Positions 17,709-25,752 of a DNA stretch of 64,000 nucleotides are shown piece after piece. Each line of letters begins with the position of its first letter. The first letter of the stretch is position 1. The notes under the pieces were generated by a model. That model saw nothing but the letters and a program-made list of their open reading frames with translations, did no database searches and was not told the DNA's origin. The stretch is from Actinoalloteichus hymeniacidonis (GTDB lineage Bacteria > Actinomycetota > Actinomycetes > Mycobacteriales > Pseudonocardiaceae). A program made the translations under genes and the position numbers. Location: assembly GCF_014203365.1 (NCBI RefSeq), contig NZ_JACHIS010000001.1, forward strand, positions 1,674,001 through 1,738,000. Reading direction: 5' to 3'.

Positions 17709-18313
17709 GCGATATCCACGCACTGGCCCTGGTGTGCAGCCTGAAGGCATCCCCGGCGCCCTCCAGCAGCGAGCTACTGGCCAAGCAGGTGTTGGAGCAG
17801 CTCGCGACCCACAAGGTGACCGGCGAGTCGATCCGCGTCGCCGATCATGACGTGCGGCCGGGCGTGGAGACCGACATGGGCGAGGGCGATGCCTGGCCCG
17901 AGATCCGACGGAAGATCGCCAAGGCCGACATCCTGCTGCTAGCCACCCCGACCTGGCTCGGCCACCCATCCAGCATCGCGCAGCGAGTCCTGGAACGTCT
18001 CGACGCCGCGCTGTCCGATACCGACGACCAGAGCAGGCCCGCCATGTTCGGCAAGGTCGCCCTCGCTGCGGTCGTCGGCAACGAGGACGGCGCGCACAAG
18101 ATCATCGCGGACGTGTTCCAGGCGTTGAACGACATCGGGTTCAGCATCCCCGCGCAGGGCTCCACCTACTGGAACAGCGAGGCCATGAAGCCGGTCGACT
18201 ACCAGGACCTCGACTCCACTCCCGCCGCGGTGGCCTCCACCAACGCGACCGCCGCGCGCAACGCCGCCCATCTGGCCCGCTTGCTGAAGACGAACCAGTA
18301 CCCGGCCGGATAG
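17705..18313 (+). CDS. flavodoxin-like NAD(P)H-dependent FMN reductase family protein
   Basis: A 202-residue flavodoxin-fold protein. LALVCSLKASPAPSSSELL matches the phosphate-binding loop region of the NADPH-dependent FMN reductase/WrbA superfamily. DILLLATPTWLGHPSSIAQRVLERLD supplies the second flavin-contact loop (TPTWLG), and VALAAVVGNEDGAHKI the third. The ATG at 17705 overlaps the previous stop. A hairpin terminator follows. Physiological role unknown; NAD(P)H-dependent reduction of quinones or flavin is the family theme. Confidence 0.83.
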   Translation: MSDIHALALVCSLKASPAPSSSELLAKQVLEQLATHKVTGESIRVADHDVRPGVETDMGEGDAWPEIRRKIAKADILLLATPTWLGHPSSIAQRVLERLDAALSDTDDQSRPAMFGKVALAAVVGNEDGAHKIIADVFQALNDIGFSIPAQGSTYWNSEAMKPVDYQDLDSTPAAVASTNATAARNAAHLARLLKTNQYPAG

Positions 18314-18329
18314 CTCGCTGGCGGCCGAT

Positions 18330-18367
18330 GCCGAGCGCGCACCCGAAGAATCGTCCGCGCGCTCGGC
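18330..18367. terminator. Hairpin between convergent genes
   Basis: An inverted repeat with 11-bp arms (GCCGAGCGCGC at 18330-18340 and its complement at 18357-18367) and a 16-base loop lies between the ends of the flavodoxin-like gene and the SDR. It probably terminates both. Confidence 0.6.
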
Positions 18368-18373
18368 GTCGGG

Positions 18374-19234
18374 TCAGCCGGGGGTGGTCTCACCGCCGAG
18401 CGCGGCGATGACCTCGCCGCTGTAATAACCCGAGAGTCGGTTCGAGGCGAGGAACACATAGGACGGCGCGAGGTCGGCGGGGTGCGCGGCCTCGGCGAAC
18501 GGAACCTGTAGACCGAACTCCTTGACCTTCTCCGGCGGGAAGGTGGACGGGATCAACGGCGTCCACACCGGACCGGGCGCCACGCAGTTCACGCGGATCC
18601 GTCGGCTCGCCAACGCCTGCGCCATCGAGAAGGTCCAGGCGTGGATCGCGCCCTTGGTCGCCGAGTAATCGATCAGGGATTTGTTGCCACGCAGGCCGTT
18701 CACCGAACCGGTGTTCACGATGACCGCGCCGTCACCGAGGTGCGGCAATGCGGCGCTGGTGACGCGGAAGTAGCTGTGAATGTTGACGTCGAAGGTGTGC
18801 AGCCACTGTTCCTCGGTGAGGTCCTCCGGCGCGTCGAGCGGCCATTGCGTCGCAACATTGTTGACGAGGATCTCCAGCCCGCCGAGCTGCTGGACGGTGT
18901 TCGCCACGATGTCACGGCAGTGCGCGGCGCCCGCTAGGTCACCCGGCAGCAGCACGCAGCGTTTTCCCTCCGCGCGAACGAGTTCGGCCGTCCGCTCGGC
19001 GTCGTCGTGTTCGTTGAGATAGGCGATGGCGATGTCGGCGCCCTCTTTGGCGAACGCCACCGCGACGGCCCGGCCGATGCCGGAGTCGCCGCCGGTGATC
19101 AATGCGCGTTTGTCGGTCAGTAGCCCGCGACCCTCGTAGTCGGCCATGGAATCACGGGGCTGCGGATCCATGTCCTTGGTGACACCCGGCGGCCGTTGCT
19201 GCTGCCGAGGTTGTTCCCCGCCTGGACCAGTCAT
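18374..19234 (-). CDS. SDR family oxidoreductase (YghA-like)
   Basis: A 286-residue SDR with the N-terminal extension rich in Pro and Gln (QPRQQQRPPGVTKDMDPQP) seen in the YghA/glucose-dehydrogenase-like subgroup often linked to general stress responses. The cofactor site is ITGGDSGIGRA, followed by NNVATQW, and the catalytic YSATK. ATG at 19234 has GAGAGGAGAA upstream. It is a single gene facing a terminator. Substrate unknown. Confidence 0.88.
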   Translation of the reverse strand: MTGPGGEQPRQQQRPPGVTKDMDPQPRDSMADYEGRGLLTDKRALITGGDSGIGRAVAVAFAKEGADIAIAYLNEHDDAERTAELVRAEGKRCVLLPGDLAGAAHCRDIVANTVQQLGGLEILVNNVATQWPLDAPEDLTEEQWLHTFDVNIHSYFRVTSAALPHLGDGAVIVNTGSVNGLRGNKSLIDYSATKGAIHAWTFSMAQALASRRIRVNCVAPGPVWTPLIPSTFPPEKVKEFGLQVPFAEAAHPADLAPSYVFLASNRLSGYYSGEVIAALGGETTPG

Positions 19235-19576
19235 CGGGGGTTCTCCTCTCCGGCTCGGTTGCGCTGCCTGGAAGACATCGCGCCGCGCGATCACCTCGGC
19301 GTCGGTTGCAGTCGCTCGGTGCCGAAATCACGCGGACCCAACTGCCCAGATACCCGGTGCAGGCAGGGGAGAAACGAGTCACGAGCGGTTGCCGCAGCGG
19401 CATAACGGGTGGTCGCCGTGGGAATCCGGTGCTCACGCGGGCCCGGAGGCGGTGGTAGTGCCGAGAGCCAACGCGCTGGTCTGCGGAGTCGGTGCCCCGA
19501 GGCAGGTGCCACACAGCAGCACCTCGCTGACGCTCGCCAGGTCCACATCGGACTGCGACAGCGCCAGCCCGCATCG
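19235..19576. other. Intergenic region, no supported gene
   Basis: This 342-base stretch contains only short frames. One 37-codon minus-strand frame (19433-19546) has two cysteines and a Ser/Thr-rich tail, but no ribosome site or recognised family, so I do not call it a gene. Confidence 0.5.
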
Positions 19577-19828
19577 GTGCGCGCCGAACTATCGAACCAC
19601 AGCCAGCCGAATGGTTCCTGTGTAGAGATCGGGATCGGGCTAGAGGCTGCGGACTGGCGGAAATCCAGCCGTAGTACCGGCACCAACGGCGGTTGCGTCG
19701 AGATCGGTCACGCCTCCGGACTCGTCGGCATCCGCGACACTAAGAACCGTGCGGGTGGCACGCTCTCCGTGAGCGGGACAGCGTTCGGCTCTCTAATCCT
19801 CGCCATCAAGGAAGGCAACCTTCGCTAG
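19577..19828 (+). CDS. DUF397 domain protein, apparently rearranged
   Basis: An 83-residue protein. Its C-terminal part (WRKSSRS, then NGGCVEIG, then VGIRDTKNRAGGTLSVS) is a DUF397 domain, found in actinomycetes beside XRE regulators. The preceding 20 residues contain HSQPNGSCVEIG, which looks like the middle of another DUF397 domain cut off after the CVE motif. So two DUF397 copies seem joined by an internal deletion. The usual partner XRE gene is missing. GTG at 19577 is the nearest in-frame start; no good ribosome site supports it, and the frame is open further upstream. It could be a remnant. Confidence 0.6.
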   Translation: MRAELSNHSQPNGSCVEIGIGLEAADWRKSSRSTGTNGGCVEIGHASGLVGIRDTKNRAGGTLSVSGTAFGSLILAIKEGNLR

Positions 19829-19989
19829 GCCTGCGTGAGTGCGTTGCCGGACCGTCGATGTCTAGTGGTTCGAGCGTGTTGCTCGTCCTCTTGGTCGAGA
19901 GTTCGATGGGCTTCAATTCTCAGGGCAGGGCTCAGAACCTAGTGGACGAAAAACCTGTTACCCGCCAGTAGAACACCAGGTCAGGAAGT
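19829..19989 (+). promoter_or_regulatory. Possible CRISPR leader
   Basis: The 161 bases before the first repeat are less GC-rich than their surroundings and contain no gene. The array's degenerate last repeat lies at the other end, so by the usual polarity the leader should be here. No experimental-type signal can be proved from sequence. Confidence 0.45.
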
Positions 19990-20258
19990 GTCTGCCCCGC
20001 GCACGCGGGGGTGTTCCCGGGCGCGGGTGAGCCGTCCGACGCAGCGCGGGGTCTGCCCCGCGCACGCGGGGGTGTTCCTCACCACGGGAGCCGAGTTGTC
20101 CCTGCAGAGCGGTCTGCCCCGCGCACGCGGGGTGTTCCTGCGCTTCATGTCGACCTTGCCGACGTTGGAGTGTCTGCCCCGCGCACGCGGGGGTGTTCCG
20201 ACACTCCGGCTCCGGCCGCGAGCACGCATCACGTCTGCCCCGCGCACGCGGGGCACCC
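19990..20258 (+). CRISPR. CRISPR array, 5 repeats, type I-E-like
   Basis: Five repeats start at 19990, 20051, 20112, 20172 and 20233. The repeat is 28 bases: GTCTGCCCC, then GCGCACGCGGGG, then GTGTTCC; copy 3 lacks one G and copy 5 ends GGGCACCC instead of GGGGGTGTTCC. The four spacers are each 33 bases and unrelated to one another. The palindromic CCCCGCG-CACGCGGGG core is typical of type I-E repeats in actinomycetes. The degenerate fifth repeat marks the trailer end, so the leader is on the left. No cas gene is found anywhere in the window, so the array depends on a distant cas locus or is orphaned. Confidence 0.95.
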
Positions 20259-20389
20259 ATACACAACCACAAAGTCCGCCAAGCAAGATCATCGGGATCT
20301 GTGCCCCACGTCACTTCCATCTCTGTCAGGTTTCGCCGGGCCACCTGGTCAACACGGTGTATCCAGCAAGAACGGCAAGGGAGTGCATC

Positions 20390-20863
20390 GTGGAACATCG
20401 TTTCGATCTCTTGAAGAATCAGGGTTCCGCCAAGTCGTTGCGGCACCTGGTTGCGGCGGGGAAGGCGACCCTTGAGTCGACCGTGCCCCCTGAGACGCAG
20501 GAGTTGGTGCGCATTCGGGTCAGCCAGATCAACTCCTGCGCCTTCTGCACCGACATGCACATCAAAGAGGCGCTCCACGCAGGGGAGGACGCCCAGCGGC
20601 TCCACCTGGTCTCGGTGTGGCGGGACGCCAACGTGTTCACCGAGGCCGAGCGGGCGGCGCTGGAACTGGCCGAGCAGGGCACCCGCATCGCCGACGCGGC
20701 GGGCGGCATCACCGACGACGCCTGGGCGAACGCCGCCAAGCATTACGACGAGGAACAGTTGGCGGCCCTCGCTGCGCTCATCGCCGTGATGAACGCCTTC
20801 AACCGGATGAACGTCATCGCCGGGAACCCGGGCGGCGATTACCAGGTCGGCCAGTTCCGCTGA
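20390..20863 (+). CDS. carboxymuconolactone decarboxylase/AhpD family protein
   Basis: A 157-residue AhpD-like protein. The CxxC-containing segment SCAFCTDMH (around residue 50) and the following IKEALHAGED and NAFNRMNVI helices match the AhpD/CMD core, in which the two cysteines and histidine give peroxidase or disulfide reductase activity. The start is GTG at 20390 with AAGGGAG upstream; the frame is open leftward through the CRISPR array, but that part has repeat-derived sequence and is not coding. It lies 131 bases after the last repeat and ends before a hairpin. Confidence 0.9.
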   Translation: MEHRFDLLKNQGSAKSLRHLVAAGKATLESTVPPETQELVRIRVSQINSCAFCTDMHIKEALHAGEDAQRLHLVSVWRDANVFTEAERAALELAEQGTRIADAAGGITDDAWANAAKHYDEEQLAALAALIAVMNAFNRMNVIAGNPGGDYQVGQFR

Positions 20864-20930
20864 CGCGACCTGCGTCGGCCAGCCGCTGGAATGTCTGAAT
20901 CAGCCCTGATCACGGGATGACGTGATCTCG

Positions 20931-20970
20931 CCCGCAACGACGTCGGCCGGTCCGGTCGCGACGTTGCGGG
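20931..20970. terminator. Hairpin between convergent AhpD-like and TetR genes
   Basis: Arms CCCGCAACG (20931-20939) and CGTTGCGGG (20962-20970) form a 9-bp stem between two convergent genes, consistent with a shared terminator. Confidence 0.5.
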
Positions 20971-21024
20971 CCTGGCGGTTCGGGGTGCTCGATCTGCTCG
21001 CCTGCGAGCGTGCGATCCCCACCG

Positions 21025-21618
21025 TCAACGTGCGACAGACCGTTCGATCATCTGCACGGCGGCGGTCTTGACCCGACGTAGTTCGGCCTCGTCGATCCCC
21101 GATTTGTGCAGGGCCTCGATGCCGAATCGGATGGAGATCAGCGTCCGGGCGGCCTGTTCGGCGTCCAAGTCGTCGTTGACCTCGCCGCACTCCTGGGCAC
21201 GGATGATCTGCCGGGTGAACAGTGCGAGGGCCTGGTCGAATGACTCGATCGCGCGCTGGCGGACCTGCTCGTCCTTGGCGCTCAGCGCGGAGACGCTGCT
21301 GGCCATCAGGCAGCCCTGGGGCGGCAGTGCAAGGCTCTCGCTGCTGTCGAAGGTGACCGCCTGGAGCAGGCCGTTCCACGGGCTCGGATTCGCGGCGAGT
21401 GCCGCTTCCAACTCGCTGGACTGCCAGGCCCGGTAGTCGTCCAGGATCCGCAGGAACAGTTCGTGTTTGTTGCCGAATGCCCCGTACAGGCTCTGCGGCC
21501 GGAGTCCCGTCGCCTCGGTGAGGTCCTGGATCGAGGTGTCGGCGTAGCCCTTGCGCCAGAAGAGGGCTTGGGCGGCGGCGAGCACGGCCTGCTCGTCGAA
21601 CTTCCGAGGCCGGGGCAC
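21025..21618 (-). CDS. TetR family transcriptional regulator
   Basis: A 197-residue TetR repressor. The helix-turn-helix lies in the N-terminal 55 residues (AVLAAAQALFWRKGYADTSIQDLTEATGLRPQSLYGAFGNKHELF). The C-terminal half resembles the TetR_C domain of regulators that control SDR genes. I chose GTG at 21618, which starts VPRPRKFDEQ; a TTG at 21663 would place an operator-like palindrome inside the coding sequence. The gene is divergent from the SDR at 21723, and two matching palindromes lie between them, so it probably represses both. Confidence 0.9.
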   Translation of the reverse strand: MPRPRKFDEQAVLAAAQALFWRKGYADTSIQDLTEATGLRPQSLYGAFGNKHELFLRILDDYRAWQSSELEAALAANPSPWNGLLQAVTFDSSESLALPPQGCLMASSVSALSAKDEQVRQRAIESFDQALALFTRQIIRAQECGEVNDDLDAEQAARTLISIRFGIEALHKSGIDEAELRRVKTAAVQMIERSVAR

Positions 21619-21638
21619 GGGCGCGACCCTATCGATTG

Positions 21639-21701
21639 TTGAGCGAGCCCTCAAGTTTGACAAGCGGACCCCGTGATGGCATTTATTGAGTGATCACTCA
21701 A
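21639..21701. promoter_or_regulatory. Two TetR operator-like palindromes
   Basis: A perfect 16-bp palindrome TTGAGTGATCACTCAA (21686-21701) and a second site with the same arms, TTGAGCGAGCCCTCAA (21639-21654), lie between the divergent TetR and SDR genes. Their centres are 47 bases apart. The shared TTGAG-N6-CTCAA layout strongly suggests operators of the adjacent TetR protein. Confidence 0.8.
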
Positions 21702-21722
21702 AAATATTGGGGGCGACAGAAC

Positions 21723-22466
21723 ATGACCGCAAGAACGCTGGAAGGCAAGACCGCACTGGTGACCGGGGGTTCCCGTGGAATCGGCGCGGGCATCGTCGCT
21801 CGGCTGGCCGCCGAGGGGGCGAACGTGGCGTTCACCTACGCGAGCTCGAAGCAACGCGCGGAGTCCGTGGCCTCGGCGGCCATCGAGGCGGGCGGCATCG
21901 CACACGCGATCCACGCCGACAGCATGCGTGAACAGGATGTGGCAGACGCCGTCACGGCGACCGTCGACCGATTCGGCGGACTGGACATCCTGGTCAACAA
22001 CGCGGGCGGCGGCGTCTTCAAGGCGATCGAAGACCTGACGATGGCGGAGATCGACACCATGCTCACCGTCAACGTGCGGTCCGTCGTGGTCGCCATCCGC
22101 GAATCCCTGCCCCACCTGGGCGAGGGCGGCCGAATCATCAACATCGGCAGCGTCAACGCGGTCCGCAATCCGTTCCCGGGCCTGTCGGTCTACGCCATGA
22201 CCAAGGGCGCGATCGCGAGCCTGACCAACGGACTCGCGAAGGAACTAGGCGCGCGTGGCATCACCATCAACAACCTTCAGCCCGGCCCGGTGGACACCGA
22301 GGCCAACCCGGCCGACGGGCCCAACGCGTCGAACCTGCTGACAGCCATGTCGACGGACCGCTTCGGCACCGTGGCGGAGATCAGCGCCTTCGTGTCCTAC
22401 CTCGCCGGGCCCGACGCCGGCTATATCACCGGTGCCAACCTGAACATCGACGGTGGATTCGTGTGA
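21723..22466 (+). CDS. 3-oxoacyl-ACP reductase-like SDR
   Basis: A 247-residue classical SDR of the FabG-like kind: TALVTGGSRGIGAGI at the cofactor site, NNAGGG, the catalytic Tyr and Lys in YAMTKGAIA, and GANLNIDGGF at the C-terminus. ATG at 21723 follows GGGGG. TetR-controlled SDRs of this sort are common in actinomycetes and are often induced by reactive carbonyls or xenobiotics; the substrate here is unknown. The palindromic operator ends 21 bases before the start codon. Confidence 0.9.
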   Translation: MTARTLEGKTALVTGGSRGIGAGIVARLAAEGANVAFTYASSKQRAESVASAAIEAGGIAHAIHADSMREQDVADAVTATVDRFGGLDILVNNAGGGVFKAIEDLTMAEIDTMLTVNVRSVVVAIRESLPHLGEGGRIINIGSVNAVRNPFPGLSVYAMTKGAIASLTNGLAKELGARGITINNLQPGPVDTEANPADGPNASNLLTAMSTDRFGTVAEISAFVSYLAGPDAGYITGANLNIDGGFV

Positions 22467-22583
22467 CCAGGGGAGATCACGTCGCCCGTCGGTGCGAGTA
22501 GGAGATGACGGCACGCCAGGACAGCGACCGCGGCATTGCGTAGTCGGTGTCCTGGCGCGTCCGATTCGCGGCGGCTGCGCGGA

Positions 22584-23528
22584 TCAGGAGAAGTCCAACA
22601 CCACCCGACCGCGCAGCCCGCCCGCCTCCACCAGTCGATGCGCCGTGGCCGCCTCCTCGGCGGGCAACACCTCGGCGACCCGCAGCGTCAGGGTGCCGTC
22701 GTCGACCTGGCGCCGCAGCGCATCCAGCTTCGCGGTGTCCTCCATCCCTGCGGTCACCATCAAGGGACGCACCCGGATACCGCGTTCCGCCGGACCCGAC
22801 CAGCCACGCAACTCGACCAGCGTTCCACCATCGGTGAGTGCGGGAAGCAGCTCGGCGGTCTGCAACGAGCCGTCCACCACGCCGCGAACACCCTCGGGCA
22901 CCAGTGCACGAATACCGGCGGCCACCTCGGGACCACGTTCGACGACCCGGTCGGCCCCGAACCCACGGACCAGGTCGACATCACGTTCGGCGGCGTCGGC
23001 GATCACCGACAACCCATCACTGCGCGCCAATTCCACGGCGTAGCCGCCGACGGCGCCGGCCGCCCCGGTCACCGCGACGGTATCGCCGGGGGACAACGAC
23101 AGTTCGTCCAAGGCCAGCCGTGCCGTCAAAGCATTCATCAGCACAGTGGACGCGGCCGGGAAATCGGCGTCCTTCGGAGCGGGGACCACCGATGCGGCAG
23201 GCACCACGACCTGCTCGGCATAGGCACCGCCATGCGGGCCCACGAACAAGACCATCGCGATCACCCGCTGCCCCACCCAGAGCCGTCCATCGACCTCCGG
23301 CCCCAGCTGGTCGATGATGCCAGCGGCATCCATCCCCGGCACGAACGGCGGTTGCCGATCCGGCATGCGAACCGCATGACCTCCGGTGCGCAACAGCACA
23401 TCGGTGGCGCTCACTGCCGCCGCATGCACCCGGATGCGAACCTCACCTGGTCCCGCCTGCGGTTCGGGTAGATCGAGAACGTGTAGCGCTTCCGGCCCGC
23501 CGTAGCGGTAAACCCCAATCGCCTTCAC
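22584..23528 (-). CDS. zinc-independent NADPH:quinone oxidoreductase-like MDR protein
   Basis: A 314-residue medium-chain dehydrogenase/reductase. The N-terminal GroES-like domain begins VKAIGVYRYGGPEALHVLDLPEPQAGPGEV, the nucleotide-binding loop is VTGAAGAVGGYAVELA (about residues 141-156), and the protein ends GLRGRVVLDF. The zinc-ligand cysteines of alcohol dehydrogenases are absent, as in the quinone oxidoreductase group. The GTG at 23528 is chosen because it gives the family N-terminus. It stands alone between the SDR and the IclR gene. Confidence 0.88.
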   Translation of the reverse strand: MKAIGVYRYGGPEALHVLDLPEPQAGPGEVRIRVHAAAVSATDVLLRTGGHAVRMPDRQPPFVPGMDAAGIIDQLGPEVDGRLWVGQRVIAMVLFVGPHGGAYAEQVVVPAASVVPAPKDADFPAASTVLMNALTARLALDELSLSPGDTVAVTGAAGAVGGYAVELARSDGLSVIADAAERDVDLVRGFGADRVVERGPEVAAGIRALVPEGVRGVVDGSLQTAELLPALTDGGTLVELRGWSGPAERGIRVRPLMVTAGMEDTAKLDALRRQVDDGTLTLRVAEVLPAEEAATAHRLVEAGGLRGRVVLDFS

Positions 23529-23735
23529 ATGCCGATACAAAGCGCCGCGATCCGACGCTATTCCGGCGACGTGCGTGGGTCCGGGGTGTCTCGCTGGGTG
23601 GGAACCGGCCGCATCGGCTGGCACCGCTGCACCCCCGGAACCCCGCGCCAACGAGGACAGCACTGCCCGCCCCGGTTCGGATACTCGGACGCCCTGCGCA
23701 CCGTGGTTCGAGGCTCGGCACACCGTCTGCGGCGG

Positions 23736-24596
23736 TTAGATCCCGCCCGCGATTCCCATGGCCACCGAGGTCGCCGAGCGTTCCATCTCCTCGCGGGCCC
23801 GGCGCATGGCGGCGATGATGTCGGCCTCGCGGGCCGGGGTCAGCCGGGCCAACGGCACCGAACAGCTGATCGCGTCCAAGGCAGGCGTGGCGTAGCGCAT
23901 CGGTAGGGCGACGCAGTGCAGGCCGACGCTGTTCTCCTGCTGGTCCACGGCGTAGCCGCGTTCCCGGACCTTCGTCAGTTCCTCGGTGAGTGCGGCGCGG
24001 TCGGTCAGGGTGTGTGGGGTCAGCGGGGTCATGACCTCGGGTAGATGCTCGCCGAGTTCGTGCTCGTCGCGTTCGGCGAGCAGCGCCTTGCCCAGCGACG
24101 TCGAATACGCCGGAAGCCTGCGCCCGACCCGGCTGTAGGGGCGCAGATACTGGCCGGACTCGCGGGTGGCGAGGTAGACGACGTCGGTGCCGTCGAGCCT
24201 GCCGAAGTGGAAGGTCTCGTCGAGCTGCTCACCCAGGTGGTCGAGCACCGGTTTTGCGATACGCAGGTACGGATCGGTGTCCAGGTAGCTGGTGCCCGCG
24301 ATCAACGCCCGGATTCCGATCCCGTACATCGTGCCGGAGGTGTCGGTGCGCACCCAGCCGTATTTCGCCAGGGTGCGCAGCAGCGCGTAGCAACTGCTCC
24401 TGGGCATGCCGAGCGCCTCGCTCAGCTCGCGGAGTCGGGCGGGGCGGTTCTGCCGGGCGGCCAGAAGTTCGAGCAGTTCCAGGGTTCGGGCCGCCGACTT
24501 CACATCGCGGACCCCGCCGGGGCGCTCCTCGGGCTTGGCTTCGGCCGCGCCATCCGCCTGCCGTGCCTCGTCTGGACGGTCGGCCGATGCAGCCAT
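23736..24596 (-). CDS. IclR family transcriptional regulator
   Basis: A 286-residue IclR regulator. A winged helix in residues about 30-95 (SAARTLELLELLAARQNRPARLRELSEALGMPRSSCYALLRTLAKYGWV, in parts) is followed by the ligand-binding domain with LDETFHFGRLDGTDVVYL and GRRLPAYSTSLGKALLA. The ATG at 24596 has AGGAGG eight bases upstream. It sits at the downstream end of the peptide-transport operon, after the DUF1684 gene and separated by 244 bases, so it may control that operon or a catabolic step linked to it. Confidence 0.9.
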   Translation of the reverse strand: MAASADRPDEARQADGAAEAKPEERPGGVRDVKSAARTLELLELLAARQNRPARLRELSEALGMPRSSCYALLRTLAKYGWVRTDTSGTMYGIGIRALIAGTSYLDTDPYLRIAKPVLDHLGEQLDETFHFGRLDGTDVVYLATRESGQYLRPYSRVGRRLPAYSTSLGKALLAERDEHELGEHLPEVMTPLTPHTLTDRAALTEELTKVRERGYAVDQQENSVGLHCVALPMRYATPALDAISCSVPLARLTPAREADIIAAMRRAREEMERSATSVAMGIAGGI

Positions 24597-24840
24597 GAAG
24601 TGAGCCTCCTGGTCGAACGCTGATCCGTCCGGGGTCGGCGCGGACCCGGGCGAACTGCCGAACGGTTGTCCCACGTTACCTCTGAAGCCCGTTGGCTCAC
24701 TCAAGACCGCCGAATGGACCAGAGATCAACGCCCGCCCGAATCAGCCGAGCAACCGAGCCACACCGCCGCTGACCTGTTCGATCAACCGGCGGGAAGCAA
24801 CCACCCGGCCGCCTCCCGCCTCGGCACGACGACGAGACGC

Positions 24841-25662
24841 CTATTCGGCTGCCTTGCGTGCGATCAGCTTCTCGCCTGCCTCCACCGACACCGCGATCCG
24901 ATGTCCGGACGGCGGCAGCGGGCAGTTGTAATGCGCGGAGAACGCACACGGCGGCAGGTAGGCACGGTTGAAGTCGATGGTCACGGGCACCGCCTCGCCC
25001 GGCGTGGAAGCAGGCAGGTCGAGCAGCACGAAGCGGCCCGGCTGGTAGCTGCTCACGCCGGTCGTGGCGTCGGCGAACACCAGCATCAGCCGGCCGCCGG
25101 AGATCATCGGCGTGGTGACGTATTCCTGTCCGGCCACGGTGAAGCGGAGTTCGCCGGGCACGGCGGTCTCGACGGGTTCGTCCTCCAGCATCTTCTCGTA
25201 GTTGACCGTGGTGTCCGTCGCGAACTTCGTGAAGGTCGCGGGGATGTGCCACGCGGCCGCGAAATCGAAGGCCTCGATGGCTTCGAACTCGTCGATCGCG
25301 ACTGCCTGCGGGTCGAAGCGTCGGATGCCGAACTGCTCGCCCCGCCGGACCACCGTGGCGCTCCCGCCGGCGAAACGCAGCATCGGCGCGGGCTTCTCAC
25401 CGGCGGAAACCTGGAGTTCACCGATCACCGGCTTGCCATCGCGGGTGTGGATCCCGTCCTGCTCGGTGGCCGTCAGCCACACCGCGTCGTCCCGCACGCT
25501 CCAGGCGCCGGGCAGTTCGGCGAATCGCGAGTCGGTCTCGGGCCAATGGGTGTCCACCAGCGCCAGATCCCCCTCGGCACCGATGACCCGCCGCCGCCGG
25601 GCCTCCCGCCACGCGTTCCACGCCTCGCGCTCGGCCGTCTCGTCGCGGACCGTCTGCGTCAT
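24841..25662 (-). CDS. DUF1684 family protein
   Basis: A 273-residue DUF1684 protein. The C-terminal region has the family's FNRAYLPPCAFSAHYNCPLPP pattern (shown in part), and the middle carries a GRFVLLDLP strand. No signal peptide or membrane helix. ATG at 25662 is preceded by AAGGAG at eight bases. The function of DUF1684 is not established. It is the last gene in line after the ATPases, 90 bases downstream, so it is probably co-transcribed with the peptide transporter. Confidence 0.87.
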   Translation of the reverse strand: MTQTVRDETAEREAWNAWREARRRRVIGAEGDLALVDTHWPETDSRFAELPGAWSVRDDAVWLTATEQDGIHTRDGKPVIGELQVSAGEKPAPMLRFAGGSATVVRRGEQFGIRRFDPQAVAIDEFEAIEAFDFAAAWHIPATFTKFATDTTVNYEKMLEDEPVETAVPGELRFTVAGQEYVTTPMISGGRLMLVFADATTGVSSYQPGRFVLLDLPASTPGEAVPVTIDFNRAYLPPCAFSAHYNCPLPPSGHRIAVSVEAGEKLIARKAAE

Positions 25663-25752
25663 ATCCAAGCTCCTTGTCGTCGGCTGCCATTCCAACAGGC
25701 GCGCCACGGCGGAGGCGAACCCGCCGCAGCACCAAGCGCTCCGGCCGGGCCG

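Noticed and set aside
19433-19546. A 37-codon Cys-containing minus-strand frame, considered as a peptide precursor
   Set aside because: No ribosome site, no modifying-enzyme gene nearby and no recognised leader motif.
19981-20389. Repetitive proteins read from both strands through the CRISPR array
   Set aside because: The repeated residues come from translating the CRISPR repeats; the true gene starts at 20390.
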